Assembly: GCF_900564155.1 (NCBI RefSeq)
Contig: NZ_LS999839.1
Coordinates: 5,515,097 to 5,579,096 of the forward strand
DNA from: Pedobacter schmidteae
GTDB taxonomy: Bacteria; Bacteroidota; Bacteroidia; Sphingobacteriales; Sphingobacteriaceae
Reading direction: 5' to 3'
DNA: 64,000 bases
In this document: one piece after another, positions 1 to 8,261 of the stretch
Numbering within the stretch: the first letter of the stretch is position 1
How the letters are laid out: the number at the start of each line of letters is the position of its first letter
The notes under the pieces: generated by a model
Told to the model about the DNA's origin: nothing
Database searches by the model: none
Seen by the model: only the letters and a program-made list of their open reading frames with translations
Position numbers and translations under genes: made by a program

Positions 1-1205
1 CCCTGAGGAAACTCAATATTCCTTATAAAATATACGGAGGATTGTCTTTCTATCAGCGTAAAGAGATTAAAGACTTAATTGCTTATTTCAGGCTTACCTT
101 TAATCCGGCAGATGAAGAGGCTATAAAAAGGGTGATCAATTATCCAAAAAGAGGGCTTGGCGATACTACTGTCGAAAAAATCAGTGTAGCTGCCGATCAA
201 CACAATATCACCATGTGGCAGGTTATCTGCAACCCGCAACAATACATACCTGGCCGTGTGGCCAATCAATTGAATGATTTTGCAGTAATGATACAAAGCT
301 TTGCAGCAGAATCTAAAAAACAGGATGCCTATGAAACCGCCTTATATATTGCGCAACATTCAGGTATTTTGAAAGAATTGCATGCCGATCAGTCTGAAGA
401 AGGTCGCGGTCGTCATGAAAACATTCAGGAATTGCTAAACGGGATCAAGGAATTTGGCGAAAGAGAAGACATTGAGGACCGTAGTCTTGCTGTTTTTATG
501 CAGGATATTGCCTTGCTGACCAATGACGATAAAGCTGACGATAAAAACAAGGATACGGTTTCATTAATGACCATCCACTCTTCTAAAGGACTGGAATTCA
601 AAAATGTTTTTGTTGTCGGACTGGAAGAAAACCTCTTCCCTTCTCAGATGTCGCTCAATTCAAGAACCGATCTGGAAGAAGAACGCAGGCTATTTTATGT
701 CGCCGTAACCCGCGCCGAAAAGAAATTAACCCTTACGTATTCCACTTCACGCTACAGATGGGGCACACTCACCAATTGCGAGCCAAGCCGGTTTATTGAC
801 GAAATCAATGCCCGTTTCCTTGAAATTGAAGTGGCAAAACCAGCCAAAAGCAGTCTTGGTGACAACAGTTTTAACGACGAGAGACGTACCTGGACGCAGC
901 AGCGTGATACTTTCAGCAAGCCTAAACTTAGTTCACCTGCCTCTACCGGAACCGTAAGTGCTTCGGCCCCGAGACCAAAAACAACCTCTTTATTACCTAA
1001 GGCACACGTACCTACACCGGGTTTTGCACCCGATGCAGCAGCCGACTTTCAAAATGGTATGGATGTAGAACACGAAAAATTTGGCTTTGGCAAGATCATT
1101 AGCCTGGAAGGCAGCCTACCCGACGTAAAAGCGACTGTATTTTTCCAGGGTTTGGGCAATAAACAGTTATTATTAAAATTTGCTAAGTTGCGAATTGTTA
1201 AATAA
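1..1205 (+). CDS. UvrD/PcrA-type DNA helicase, 3' portion (5' end outside window)
   Basis: C-terminal 400 codons of a superfamily 1 DNA helicase of the UvrD/PcrA group, which unwinds DNA 3' to 5' in repair and replication restart. The frame is open from base 3, and the first visible residues already match the family (YKIYGGLSFYQRKEIKD), so the TTG at 42 is internal. Helicase motif V (TIHSSKGLEF, about base 570) and motif VI (RRLFYVAVTRAEKKL, about base 684) are intact. A basic, Ser/Thr/Pro-rich linker follows, then a C-terminal Tudor-like domain (HEKFGFGKIISLEG to the end) as in PcrA, where it binds RNA polymerase. The ATPase motifs I to III lie outside the window. It could be called uvrD or pcrA; I cannot separate these from the fragment. 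Confidence 0.93.
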   Translation, partial: LRKLNIPYKIYGGLSFYQRKEIKDLIAYFRLTFNPADEEAIKRVINYPKRGLGDTTVEKISVAADQHNITMWQVICNPQQYIPGRVANQLNDFAVMIQSFAAESKKQDAYETALYIAQHSGILKELHADQSEEGRGRHENIQELLNGIKEFGEREDIEDRSLAVFMQDIALLTNDDKADDKNKDTVSLMTIHSSKGLEFKNVFVVGLEENLFPSQMSLNSRTDLEEERRLFYVAVTRAEKKLTLTYSTSRYRWGTLTNCEPSRFIDEINARFLEIEVAKPAKSSLGDNSFNDERRTWTQQRDTFSKPKLSSPASTGTVSASAPRPKTTSLLPKAHVPTPGFAPDAAADFQNGMDVEHEKFGFGKIISLEGSLPDVKATVFFQGLGNKQLLLKFAKLRIVK

Positions 1206-1460
1206 GCCTTATATTTACACCACTTACAGGTTGCCTGTGTAGTACTAAAACAAATAAAAAACTGATTGTAATACACAAAAAGCAGTATTTTGGCGTTATT
1301 TCTTAAATAACTATACCGCTGCAAATGGTTCTGAAAATGATTATAGCAACAGGCTGATCATAGATAACAGCACCATGATGAGTTGAAAATAAAACAAATA
1401 ATAAACTCAGCATAAATCTGAACAATTAAAGAAATTAAAATATTAACGAAAACATAGTAG
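1206..1460. other. Intergenic spacer with nothing recognised
   Basis: AT-rich gap between the helicase and the DUF4290 gene. I see no convincing hairpin terminator, no RNA gene and no ORF with family features. The DUF4290 promoter presumably lies here, but no clear TAnnTTTG box is visible. Confidence 0.4.
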
Positions 1461-2129
1461 ATGAATTTCGAATATAATACCACAAGAAGTGAGTTGATAT
1501 TGGCCGAATATGGCCGTAATGTACAAAACATGGTAAAGTACATTATTGAACTTCCCGATCTTGAAGAACGCAATAAATACGCCCAGGCTGTAATCGATCT
1601 GATGGGCTTTTTAAACCCACATTTACGTGATGTAGCTGATTTCAAACATAAATTATGGGATCACCTGCACATCATTTCGGGTTATAAAATTGATGTAGAC
1701 AGCCCCTACCCTAAACCAACTCCCGAAGATGCCATGGTAAAACCACAACATATCGGCTATCCTCAACAAAGAATTACCTATAAACACTATGGTAAAACAG
1801 TAGAGATGATGATCGAAAAAGCAAAGGAAGTGGAAGAACCGGAACGCAGGGCAGCAATGGTACAAGGTATAGCCAATTTTATGAAAATGGCCTATGTAAC
1901 CTGGAACAAAGACAGCGTTGCCGATGAAACCATTTTAAAAAACCTGCGCGAATTATCGGGCGGGCAACTGCAACTGGATGAAAATGTGAACCTGAATAAA
2001 GTTGAATTTAAACCTCAGGCAAACAGGCCATCCAACAATAACAACAACCGCGGAAGAAACAATAACAAAGGCAGACAAAACAATAACAACCGTGCTGCAC
2101 GCAATAACAATTCGAAACAACGTCATTAA
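1461..2129 (+). CDS. DUF4290 family protein
   Basis: 222-residue cytosolic protein of a Bacteroidota-specific family of unknown function. The family core spans residues 1 to about 185 and starts MNFEYNTTRSELILAEYGRN, with a conserved helix around DLMGFLNPHLRDVADFKHKLWDHL. From about residue 188 the protein becomes a low-complexity tail of Asn with Arg, Lys and Gln, which is positively charged and probably disordered. That tail could contact nucleic acid; this is inference. No signal peptide or membrane segment is visible. It ends 36 bp before murA on the same strand, so the two are probably cotranscribed; this family often sits beside murA in Bacteroidota. The start is an ATG preceded by an A-rich leader. 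Confidence 0.85.
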   Translation: MNFEYNTTRSELILAEYGRNVQNMVKYIIELPDLEERNKYAQAVIDLMGFLNPHLRDVADFKHKLWDHLHIISGYKIDVDSPYPKPTPEDAMVKPQHIGYPQQRITYKHYGKTVEMMIEKAKEVEEPERRAAMVQGIANFMKMAYVTWNKDSVADETILKNLRELSGGQLQLDENVNLNKVEFKPQANRPSNNNNNRGRNNNKGRQNNNNRAARNNNSKQRH

Positions 2130-2165
2130 TCTTTCCTCTTTTTAGCATATACCTTAAAAAATAAC

Positions 2166-3491
2166 ATGAACGCATTTGAAATCATTGGTGGAAAGAAACT
2201 AAAAGGCGAAATTCAGCCACAAGGTGCAAAAAACGAGGCCTTGCAAATCATTTCTGCAGTTTTATTAACAGATCAGAAAGTTACCATCAGTAATATCCCC
2301 GACATTAAAGATGTAAACAAGCTTATTGAGCTTTTGGGAGATATGGGCGTAAGCATTGAACGCCTGAATAAAGATACCTATACTTTTCAAGCCAAAAATA
2401 TCAACCTCGACTTTTTCCAGTCTGACATATTTAAAGCCAAAGGTGGTGGACTGAGAGGATCTATCATGATTGTAGGCCCACTTTTGGGACGTTTTGGAAA
2501 GGCCGCAATCCCTAAACCCGGGGGCGACAAAATAGGTCGCAGGAGACTGGACACTCATTTTATCGGATTTGAAAAATTGGGTGCAAAGTTTGTGTACGAC
2601 AACAAAAAAGAGTTTTTCAACGTAGATGCCACCAATTTAAAAGGTGCTTATATTTTACTGGACGAAGCATCCGTAACGGGTACAGCAAACATTGTAATGG
2701 CTGCAGTATTGGCCAAAGGCACTACTACCATTTACAATGCCGCTTGTGAACCTTACCTGCAGCAATTGTGTAAAATGCTAAACCGCATGGGGGCCAAAAT
2801 CTCTGGTGTTGGTTCTAACCTGCTCACTATTGAAGGTGTTAAAAAACTAGGTGGTACCGAACATCGGATGTTGCCGGATATGATAGAAATTGGTTCTTTT
2901 ATAGGTTTGGCGGCTATGACCGAGTCGGAAATTACCATTAAAAATGTTTGCTACTCCGAACTAGGCGTGATTCCTGACGTATTTAAAAAATTAGGTATCA
3001 AATTCGAATTAAAAGGAGATGATATTTTTATCCCTTCGCAGAAACATTACGTAATTGAATCATTTATAGATGGTTCTATGCTAACCATTGCCGATTCTCC
3101 ATGGCCGGGCTTTACCCCCGATCTGCTCAGTATTGTTCTTGTAGTAGCTACACAAGCCAGGGGAAATGTACTGATTCATCAAAAAATGTTTGAAAGCCGT
3201 TTGTTCTTTGTGGATAAACTGATAGATATGGGTGCACAGATCATTCTTTGCGATCCACACCGCGCTTCCGTAAACGGAATTGACAAAAAATATAAATTAA
3301 GAGGAATCAGTATGACCTCGCCAGATATTCGCGCAGGAGTTTCCTTGTTAATTGCCGCTTTATCTGCCGAAGGAAAATCGACAATTTTCAATATCGAACA
3401 AATTGAGCGTGGTTATCAGGATATTGACACCCGTCTGCGTGCCCTGGGCGCACAGATTAAACGTGTAGAAGCTTCGGCTCCAACGCATTAA
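2166..3491 (+). CDS. murA: UDP-N-acetylglucosamine 1-carboxyvinyltransferase
   Basis: First committed step of peptidoglycan synthesis: transfers enolpyruvate from phosphoenolpyruvate to UDP-GlcNAc in the cytosol. The 441 residues fit the family's two-domain EPSP-synthase fold. The N-terminal signature GEIQPQGAKNEAL supplies the catalytic-site Lys and Asn. The mobile loop reads PGGDKIGRRRLDTH, so position 121 (codon 2526 to 2528, GAC) is Asp where E. coli MurA has the catalytic Cys115. In other MurA enzymes Cys-to-Asp keeps activity and prevents covalent modification by fosfomycin, so low fosfomycin sensitivity is expected; that is inference from family knowledge. The gene follows DUF4290 by 36 bp and ends at a strong bidirectional terminator. 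Confidence 0.97.
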   Translation: MNAFEIIGGKKLKGEIQPQGAKNEALQIISAVLLTDQKVTISNIPDIKDVNKLIELLGDMGVSIERLNKDTYTFQAKNINLDFFQSDIFKAKGGGLRGSIMIVGPLLGRFGKAAIPKPGGDKIGRRRLDTHFIGFEKLGAKFVYDNKKEFFNVDATNLKGAYILLDEASVTGTANIVMAAVLAKGTTTIYNAACEPYLQQLCKMLNRMGAKISGVGSNLLTIEGVKKLGGTEHRMLPDMIEIGSFIGLAAMTESEITIKNVCYSELGVIPDVFKKLGIKFELKGDDIFIPSQKHYVIESFIDGSMLTIADSPWPGFTPDLLSIVLVVATQARGNVLIHQKMFESRLFFVDKLIDMGAQIILCDPHRASVNGIDKKYKLRGISMTSPDIRAGVSLLIAALSAEGKSTIFNIEQIERGYQDIDTRLRALGAQIKRVEASAPTH

Positions 3492-3520
3492 TTACATCAT
3501 TGATCGAGACCATCGAAATC

Positions 3521-3566
3521 ATATCCTATAAAAAAGGCCCCAATTGGGGCCTTTTTTATAGGATAT
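3521..3566. terminator. Bidirectional intrinsic terminator, murA / CBS-like gene
   Basis: Near-perfect inverted repeat: ATATCCTATAAAAAAGGCCC on the left and its complement on the right around a short CAATTG centre. A-tracts on one side and T-tracts on the other serve both convergent genes. Confidence 0.93.
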
Positions 3567-3621
3567 GAGCCTGTATATTCAGCTCGTCATATTATCACCC
3601 AACTATTCTATTCCCTCATTA

Positions 3622-4983
3622 TTACCCCGAAATCGCATTGATGATATCGTATTGGGTAATGATCTCAATTTTTCCTTGCTCATCTTCAACCAAAACCGCA
3701 CTATTTTCTTTATTGATTAAAGAGGAAATACGATCTATCGAGGTATTCATATCTACAAAAGGGAATCCCGCCGACATGATTTGCTCTACAGGGGCTGATT
3801 TTAAGGAAGGATTTTCCAGCAGGGCTTTCAGGATATCACCCTCGGCCAGTTTGCCCACCACCATACCTTTCTGCGTAACAGGTATTTGCGAAATATTTAA
3901 CGTATTCATGTTATTGATCGCTTCCAGAATTGTCTTTTCGCAATCAATTGTCACAATCTCTGTATCTTCTTTCTTTGCAATGATAGACCTTGCCGTTAGC
4001 TTTTCATCTTTCAAAAATCCACGCTCTCTTAACCAGTCTTCATTATACATTTTGCCCATATAACGGCTTCCGTGATCATGGAATATCACCACCACCACAT
4101 CCTCAGGCTTCAGTTTATCCTTTAACTGCAACAAACCGGCAATAGCCGAACCTGCAGAATTACCTACAAAAATACCTTCCTTTCGGGCAATATCACGGGT
4201 CATCAAGGCAGCATCCTTATCCGTAACCTTTTCAAAAAGATCTATGATGTCGAAATCTACATTTTTAGGCAGGAAATCTTCACCAATACCTTCGGTAATG
4301 TAAGGATAGATTTCATTCTTATCCAATATTCCGGTTTCCTTATATTTTTTAAACACTGAACCATAGGTATCTATACCCCATACCTTGATATCCGGGTTCT
4401 GTTCTTTTAAATATTTTCCGGTACCTGAAATTGTTCCACCGGTACCTACGCCAACCACAAGATGAGTGATTTTGCCCTCCGTCTGCGCCCATATTTCGGG
4501 ACCAGTCTGCTCATAATGTGCCAAAGAATTGGCCAGATTATCGTACTGATTAGGTTTCCATGAATTTGGAACCTCGCGTTCCAAACGCGAAGAAACAGAA
4601 TAATAGGAACGTGGATCTTCAGGCTCCACGTTAGTAGGACAAACAATCACTTCTGCACCAAAAGCACGCAGGGCATCTACTTTTTCCTTCGACTGTTTAT
4701 CAGTAGTAGTAAAAATACACTTGTATCCCTTTATAATGGCGGCCATAGCCAGTCCCATCCCTGTATTTCCAGATGTTCCCTCTATAATTGTGCCGCCTGG
4801 TTTTAACTTTCCGCTCTTTTCTGCTTCCTCTATCATCTTCACCGCCATACGGTCTTTAATTGAATTTCCCGGATTGGTCGTTTCAATTTTAGCCAGCACG
4901 GTTGCCGGAATTTCCTTAGTAATGTTATTCAATTTCACCAATGGCGTATTGCCGATGGTTTCTAAAATATTATTGTACCACAT
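3622..4983 (-). CDS. PLP-dependent cystathionine beta-synthase-like enzyme with C-terminal CBS pair
   Basis: 453-residue enzyme of the fold II PLP family (cysteine synthase / cystathionine beta-synthase). It joins a thiol or homocysteine to serine or an activated serine. The PLP lysine is K43 in NPGNSIKDRMAVK; the substrate loop is SGNTGMGLAMAA and the phosphate-binding loop GVGTGGTISGTGKYL. Residues after about 330 form two CBS motifs (ITQKGMVVGKLAEGDIL and the C-terminal repeat), as in eukaryotic and Bacteroidota cystathionine beta-synthases and unlike CysK/CysM, which end earlier. A metZ-like gene elsewhere in the window fits a transsulfuration and methionine network. The reverse-strand box TATTTTTG (4995 to 4988) lies only five bases before the ATG, so the mRNA may be nearly leaderless. 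Confidence 0.9.
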   Translation of the reverse strand: MWYNNILETIGNTPLVKLNNITKEIPATVLAKIETTNPGNSIKDRMAVKMIEEAEKSGKLKPGGTIIEGTSGNTGMGLAMAAIIKGYKCIFTTTDKQSKEKVDALRAFGAEVIVCPTNVEPEDPRSYYSVSSRLEREVPNSWKPNQYDNLANSLAHYEQTGPEIWAQTEGKITHLVVGVGTGGTISGTGKYLKEQNPDIKVWGIDTYGSVFKKYKETGILDKNEIYPYITEGIGEDFLPKNVDFDIIDLFEKVTDKDAALMTRDIARKEGIFVGNSAGSAIAGLLQLKDKLKPEDVVVVIFHDHGSRYMGKMYNEDWLRERGFLKDEKLTARSIIAKKEDTEIVTIDCEKTILEAINNMNTLNISQIPVTQKGMVVGKLAEGDILKALLENPSLKSAPVEQIMSAGFPFVDMNTSIDRISSLINKENSAVLVEDEQGKIEIITQYDIINAISG

Positions 4984-4987
4984 GATG

Positions 4988-4995
4988 CAAAAATA
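4988..4995 (-). promoter_or_regulatory. Candidate -7 box TATTTTTG for the CBS-like gene
   Basis: Read on the minus strand the bases are TATTTTTG, matching the Bacteroidota TAnnTTTG consensus. It ends about five bases before the start codon. No -33 TTTG is seen at the ideal spacing; the nearest is about 26 bp away. Confidence 0.45.
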
Positions 4996-5135
4996 CGGAT
5001 TGAAGACTAGAATTTTACATACAAATAAATATTCAAAATATAATATCCAAAAATTAAAAATAAAAGAATAATATTTTAATCTATCATTCCAGTAGACTTA
5101 AAAACAGACGTTAATACGGCGAACTGAAAAATATG

Positions 5136-6230
5136 TCAATTCAGTTGATACACTTTCCCGGGTAAGGCACATAAAACACCCTGCATTTCAAGGCTTAGTA
5201 AATGCATGGCCAGTTTGCTCTGACTGAAGCCCGAGCGTATGGCCAACTCATCAACCCTAAGGCTGGAAACCTGCAAAACTGCAACTATTTTCTTTTCCTC
5301 CTCAGAAAGATTCATGGCCAATTGCAACTGTGACACCCTTTTTTCAGGCGATACATGATCCCAGCCCATCTGATAAATCAGATCTTTTGCATCGTTAATT
5401 AATGCAGCCCTATGCGTTTTGATCAGAAAATTACAGCCTTCCGAACCCGGATCGTTTACCCTCCCGGGAAAAGCATACACATCTCTGTTATAAGAGTTCG
5501 CAATTTCTGCCGTAATCAGTGCTCCACCTTTGGCCGTAGCTTCCACCACAACCGTAGCATCAGCAAGCCCCGCTATAATGCGGTTTCTTTTTGGAAAGTT
5601 CTCCTTATCTGGCATGGTACCCGGCAAAAATTCGGTCAGCAAACCTCCGTTCAAAACCATTTTCTGCGCCACAGGCTTATGCAAAGGGGGATATAAGCGG
5701 TCTAACCCATGTGCCATTACGCCAATTGTAGGAATCTGATACACTAAACTCTCCCGATGTGCAGCCACATCTATACCGTAAGCCAGGCCACTTACAATCA
5801 TCACCCCATAAGGCGCAAGGGTTTCGGCCAATTGCCGGCACAACTGCTTGCCATAAGCAGTAGCCTTCCTTGTCCCTACCACACTAATTATCCGGGGATG
5901 ATTTAAATCAGCAGTACCTTTATAATATAGCAAAACCGGGGCATCATGGCAATGTTTCAGCCGTTGGGGATAATTTTCGTCTGCATAACACAAAGTCTGT
6001 ACTTTGTGTTTTTTAATAAATGAAAGCTGTTTTTCGGCTTCGGATAATGCCTGTTTATGGTTCAGGATTTGTCTGGCCGTTAATTCGCCAATCCCCTGAA
6101 CTTCCATTAATTGATGTTGATTTGCCTTAAAAATGGCTTCTGCACTGCCAAAATGGTCCAGCAGATTTCTTGCGGTTACATCCCCCACACTTTTAGTTAG
6201 TGTGAGGGCTATGTTGTAGGTTAAACTCAT
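5136..6230 (-). CDS. dprA: DNA-processing protein DprA (Smf)
   Basis: 364-residue cytosolic protein that loads RecA on incoming single-stranded DNA during transformation. An N-terminal helix-hairpin-helix region (DHFGSAEAIF, EVQGIGELTARQI) precedes the Rossmann-like DprA domain. That domain has VVGTRKATAYGKQ, IVSGLAYGIDVAAHRESL, FPKRNRIIAGLADATVVVE and KGGALITAEIA, the last being the most diagnostic. A small C-terminal winged-helix domain (about 305 to 364, SSLRVDELAIRSGFSQSKL) completes the usual three-part architecture. It lies upstream of no obvious operon partner; rsmG on its other side is on the same strand, 86 bp away. DprA alone does not prove natural competence. Confidence 0.96.
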   Translation of the reverse strand: MSLTYNIALTLTKSVGDVTARNLLDHFGSAEAIFKANQHQLMEVQGIGELTARQILNHKQALSEAEKQLSFIKKHKVQTLCYADENYPQRLKHCHDAPVLLYYKGTADLNHPRIISVVGTRKATAYGKQLCRQLAETLAPYGVMIVSGLAYGIDVAAHRESLVYQIPTIGVMAHGLDRLYPPLHKPVAQKMVLNGGLLTEFLPGTMPDKENFPKRNRIIAGLADATVVVEATAKGGALITAEIANSYNRDVYAFPGRVNDPGSEGCNFLIKTHRAALINDAKDLIYQMGWDHVSPEKRVSQLQLAMNLSEEEKKIVAVLQVSSLRVDELAIRSGFSQSKLAMHLLSLEMQGVLCALPGKVYQLN

Positions 6231-6316
6231 GGGCTAAATTAGGTCTTTCCCCATAAAGCCCCCGCAGCATCATCTTTTATTTTTTAATTTAAAGCAACTT
6301 TATAACAGCTGCTACA

Positions 6317-6943
6317 TTACTGTGGTATATAAACCACATATTTAGTCTCAAAAAACTCCTCTTCAAAATACGCCGAAAGCGGATGTAACTCTGCTTTTAG
6401 GTTCGATTCCTCAATTTCTTCAGCCAGATCGCCACCTTTCAGGTACAAAATTCCGTTCTGAATCGCATTTTTTGATTCCTTGTTAAATTTACCACGTACC
6501 CATGGATAAAAATCAATCAACCGGGTTACTGCTCTGGAAACCACAAAATCATATTTATCAATCACCTGCTCTGCCCGTAAATGACTGGCATCCACATTTT
6601 TCAGTCCCAATGCATGTGCTACTTCAGCAACAACTTTGATTTTCTTTCCAATAGAATCTACCAGATGAAACTCCGTTTCGGGAAACAAAATAGCCAGCGG
6701 AATTCCAGGAAAACCACCTCCCGTACCCACATCCAGTACCTTCTCGCCTGGTTTGAAAGTACAAAATTTAGCAATACCCAGGGAGTGCAAAATGTGGCGT
6801 TCATACAACTCATCAATATCTTTTCTCGAAACCACATTGATTTGAGCATTCCAAAAGTTGTATAAATCATATAGCTGATCAAACTGCTGGATCTGCTGCG
6901 CGGTAAGGTCTTTAAAATATTTCTGTATGAGTGTTGATTTCAT
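6317..6943 (-). CDS. rsmG: 16S rRNA (guanine527-N7)-methyltransferase
   Basis: SAM-dependent methyltransferase that makes m7G527 in 16S rRNA; loss typically gives low-level streptomycin resistance. SAM-binding motif I is VLDVGTGGGFPGIPLAILFP, followed by HLVDSIGKKIKVV; VSRAVTRLIDFYPW is also typical. A longer frame begins at a GTG (6949). I prefer the ATG at 6943 (MKSTLIQKYF) because it overlaps the TGA of the upstream glycosyltransferase gene as ATGA, a classic translational-coupling arrangement. Length is then 208 residues, normal for the family. Confidence 0.95.
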   Translation of the reverse strand: MKSTLIQKYFKDLTAQQIQQFDQLYDLYNFWNAQINVVSRKDIDELYERHILHSLGIAKFCTFKPGEKVLDVGTGGGFPGIPLAILFPETEFHLVDSIGKKIKVVAEVAHALGLKNVDASHLRAEQVIDKYDFVVSRAVTRLIDFYPWVRGKFNKESKNAIQNGILYLKGGDLAEEIEESNLKAELHPLSAYFEEEFFETKYVVYIPQ

Positions 6944-8085
6944 TTCCACTGTACTTTTTTAACAAATATAGAGAGAATGCCATTAAACACTAAAAAAATG
7001 AATAATAGCACATCTAAAACCGGGAACCACCATCTCAAATCGCCATAGTTCAACCGTTTCAGGATCCTCGGATAGATAAAACTTCTGATGACAATACTTA
7101 AACCCAACACCCCTAAAGCCGGATAAAGTGTTGATTTAAAGCACATCATAAGTCCTAATATAACATAAAATAAGAATTGTATAATGATTTGGGCCGACAA
7201 AATAAATTTATGCCTGGGCTTATATAATTTTCCCGCACCAAAATGACGTTTTTTTTGTCGTAAATAACTCCCAAAACTGGTATTAGGCTCGCTCCACACC
7301 TGCGCATCTTTATGGAAACAGATCGCTGTATTCCTTTCCGTTGCATGGGCATTTACAAAAAGATCATCATCGCCCGATGGAATATGCATATGAGCAGCAA
7401 ACCCTTTATTGTTAAAAAACAAGGATTTTTTGTAAGCCATATTCCGGCCTACTCCCATATAAGGCATGCCTTTGATGGCAAATGACAAATAATTTACGGC
7501 CGTAAAAAAAGTTTCAAAACGGATCAGCGCATTTAATAAACCTCTTTTTTTAAGATAAGGAGAATAGCCCAGCAATATTTCGGTATGCTCCTGCTCAGGC
7601 TGCTGCATGCCATGTAACCATTTCGGCGAAGCCGGTACACAATCGGCATCGGTAAATACCAGCCAATCATTTGCCGTGGCTTTTATCCCCATCGTTACAG
7701 CAAATTTTTTCCCGGCAATAAATTTACTTCCTTCATTTACCGTAACCACCTTAAGGTGCTTATATTGTTTGGCAAATGTCTCCAATACCTCCTTCGTTCC
7801 ATCCCAGGACCGGTCGTTGACCACCACAACCTCAAAATCAGGATAATCCTGTTCTAGTACTGCAGGCAAATATCTTTGCAGGTTTTCGGCCTCGTTCCGG
7901 GCGCAAATCACTACACTTAATGGCTTTTTAGCACTTTCGGGCAAGTCATCTATTTTTATGAGCGCCAGTTTAAGATGCACAAATAAGCTAAAATACAGCT
8001 GTACAATAAAGCAAAAAATCAATAGACCGAGCAGGCTATATTCAAGGTACACTAAAAAAGTACCGTTTAAAAAGGTTAATTCCAC
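6940..8085 (-). CDS. Family 2 glycosyltransferase, membrane-bound
   Basis: 381-residue inverting glycosyltransferase of the GT2 family. A membrane segment near residues 10 to 32 precedes a cytosolic GT-A domain with SVVICARNEAENL and VVVVNDRSWDGT (nucleotide-sugar binding), VFTDADC (DxD metal motif) and a QKKRH segment resembling the QxxRW acceptor motif. Two or three further hydrophobic segments fill the C-terminus (about 295 to 375). Such enzymes build lipid-linked or exported glycans; the sugar and acceptor are unknown. The start codon is GTG (8085). It shares an ATGA junction with rsmG, so the pair is cotranscribed although functionally unrelated. Confidence 0.88.
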   Translation of the reverse strand: MELTFLNGTFLVYLEYSLLGLLIFCFIVQLYFSLFVHLKLALIKIDDLPESAKKPLSVVICARNEAENLQRYLPAVLEQDYPDFEVVVVNDRSWDGTKEVLETFAKQYKHLKVVTVNEGSKFIAGKKFAVTMGIKATANDWLVFTDADCVPASPKWLHGMQQPEQEHTEILLGYSPYLKKRGLLNALIRFETFFTAVNYLSFAIKGMPYMGVGRNMAYKKSLFFNNKGFAAHMHIPSGDDDLFVNAHATERNTAICFHKDAQVWSEPNTSFGSYLRQKKRHFGAGKLYKPRHKFILSAQIIIQFLFYVILGLMMCFKSTLYPALGVLGLSIVIRSFIYPRILKRLNYGDLRWWFPVLDVLLFIFLVFNGILSIFVKKVQWK

Positions 8086-8180
8086 GATGTATTTTTGTAA
8101 CCGTCAAATTTCTGATTTTTAATCTGTAATGTTCCTTTATGTTGATAAAAAATTTAGCCTGTTAATAGCTTGTTTTTTGC

Positions 8181-8188
8181 TATTTTTG
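8181..8188 (+). promoter_or_regulatory. Candidate -7 box TATTTTTG for the tgt operon
   Basis: Matches TAnnTTTG, 73 bp before the tgt ATG. No clear -33 TTTG is seen at the usual distance, so the call rests on the -7 box and position alone. Confidence 0.45.
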
Positions 8189-8261
8189 CCGAGATTTTTT
8201 TGAAATCGGGCCGATCCGTTGTTTACACAGCAGCCTTTCAAAAAACAATAAAAAGATAAAG

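Noticed and set aside
42-1205. TTG at 42 as the start of the helicase gene
   Set aside because: The frame is open from base 3 and encodes conserved UvrD residues, so the TTG is internal and the gene begins outside the window.
1990-2129. Asn-rich tail of the DUF4290 gene as a frameshift or repeat artefact
   Set aside because: The frame is continuous to a stop and the composition fits the family's disordered tail.
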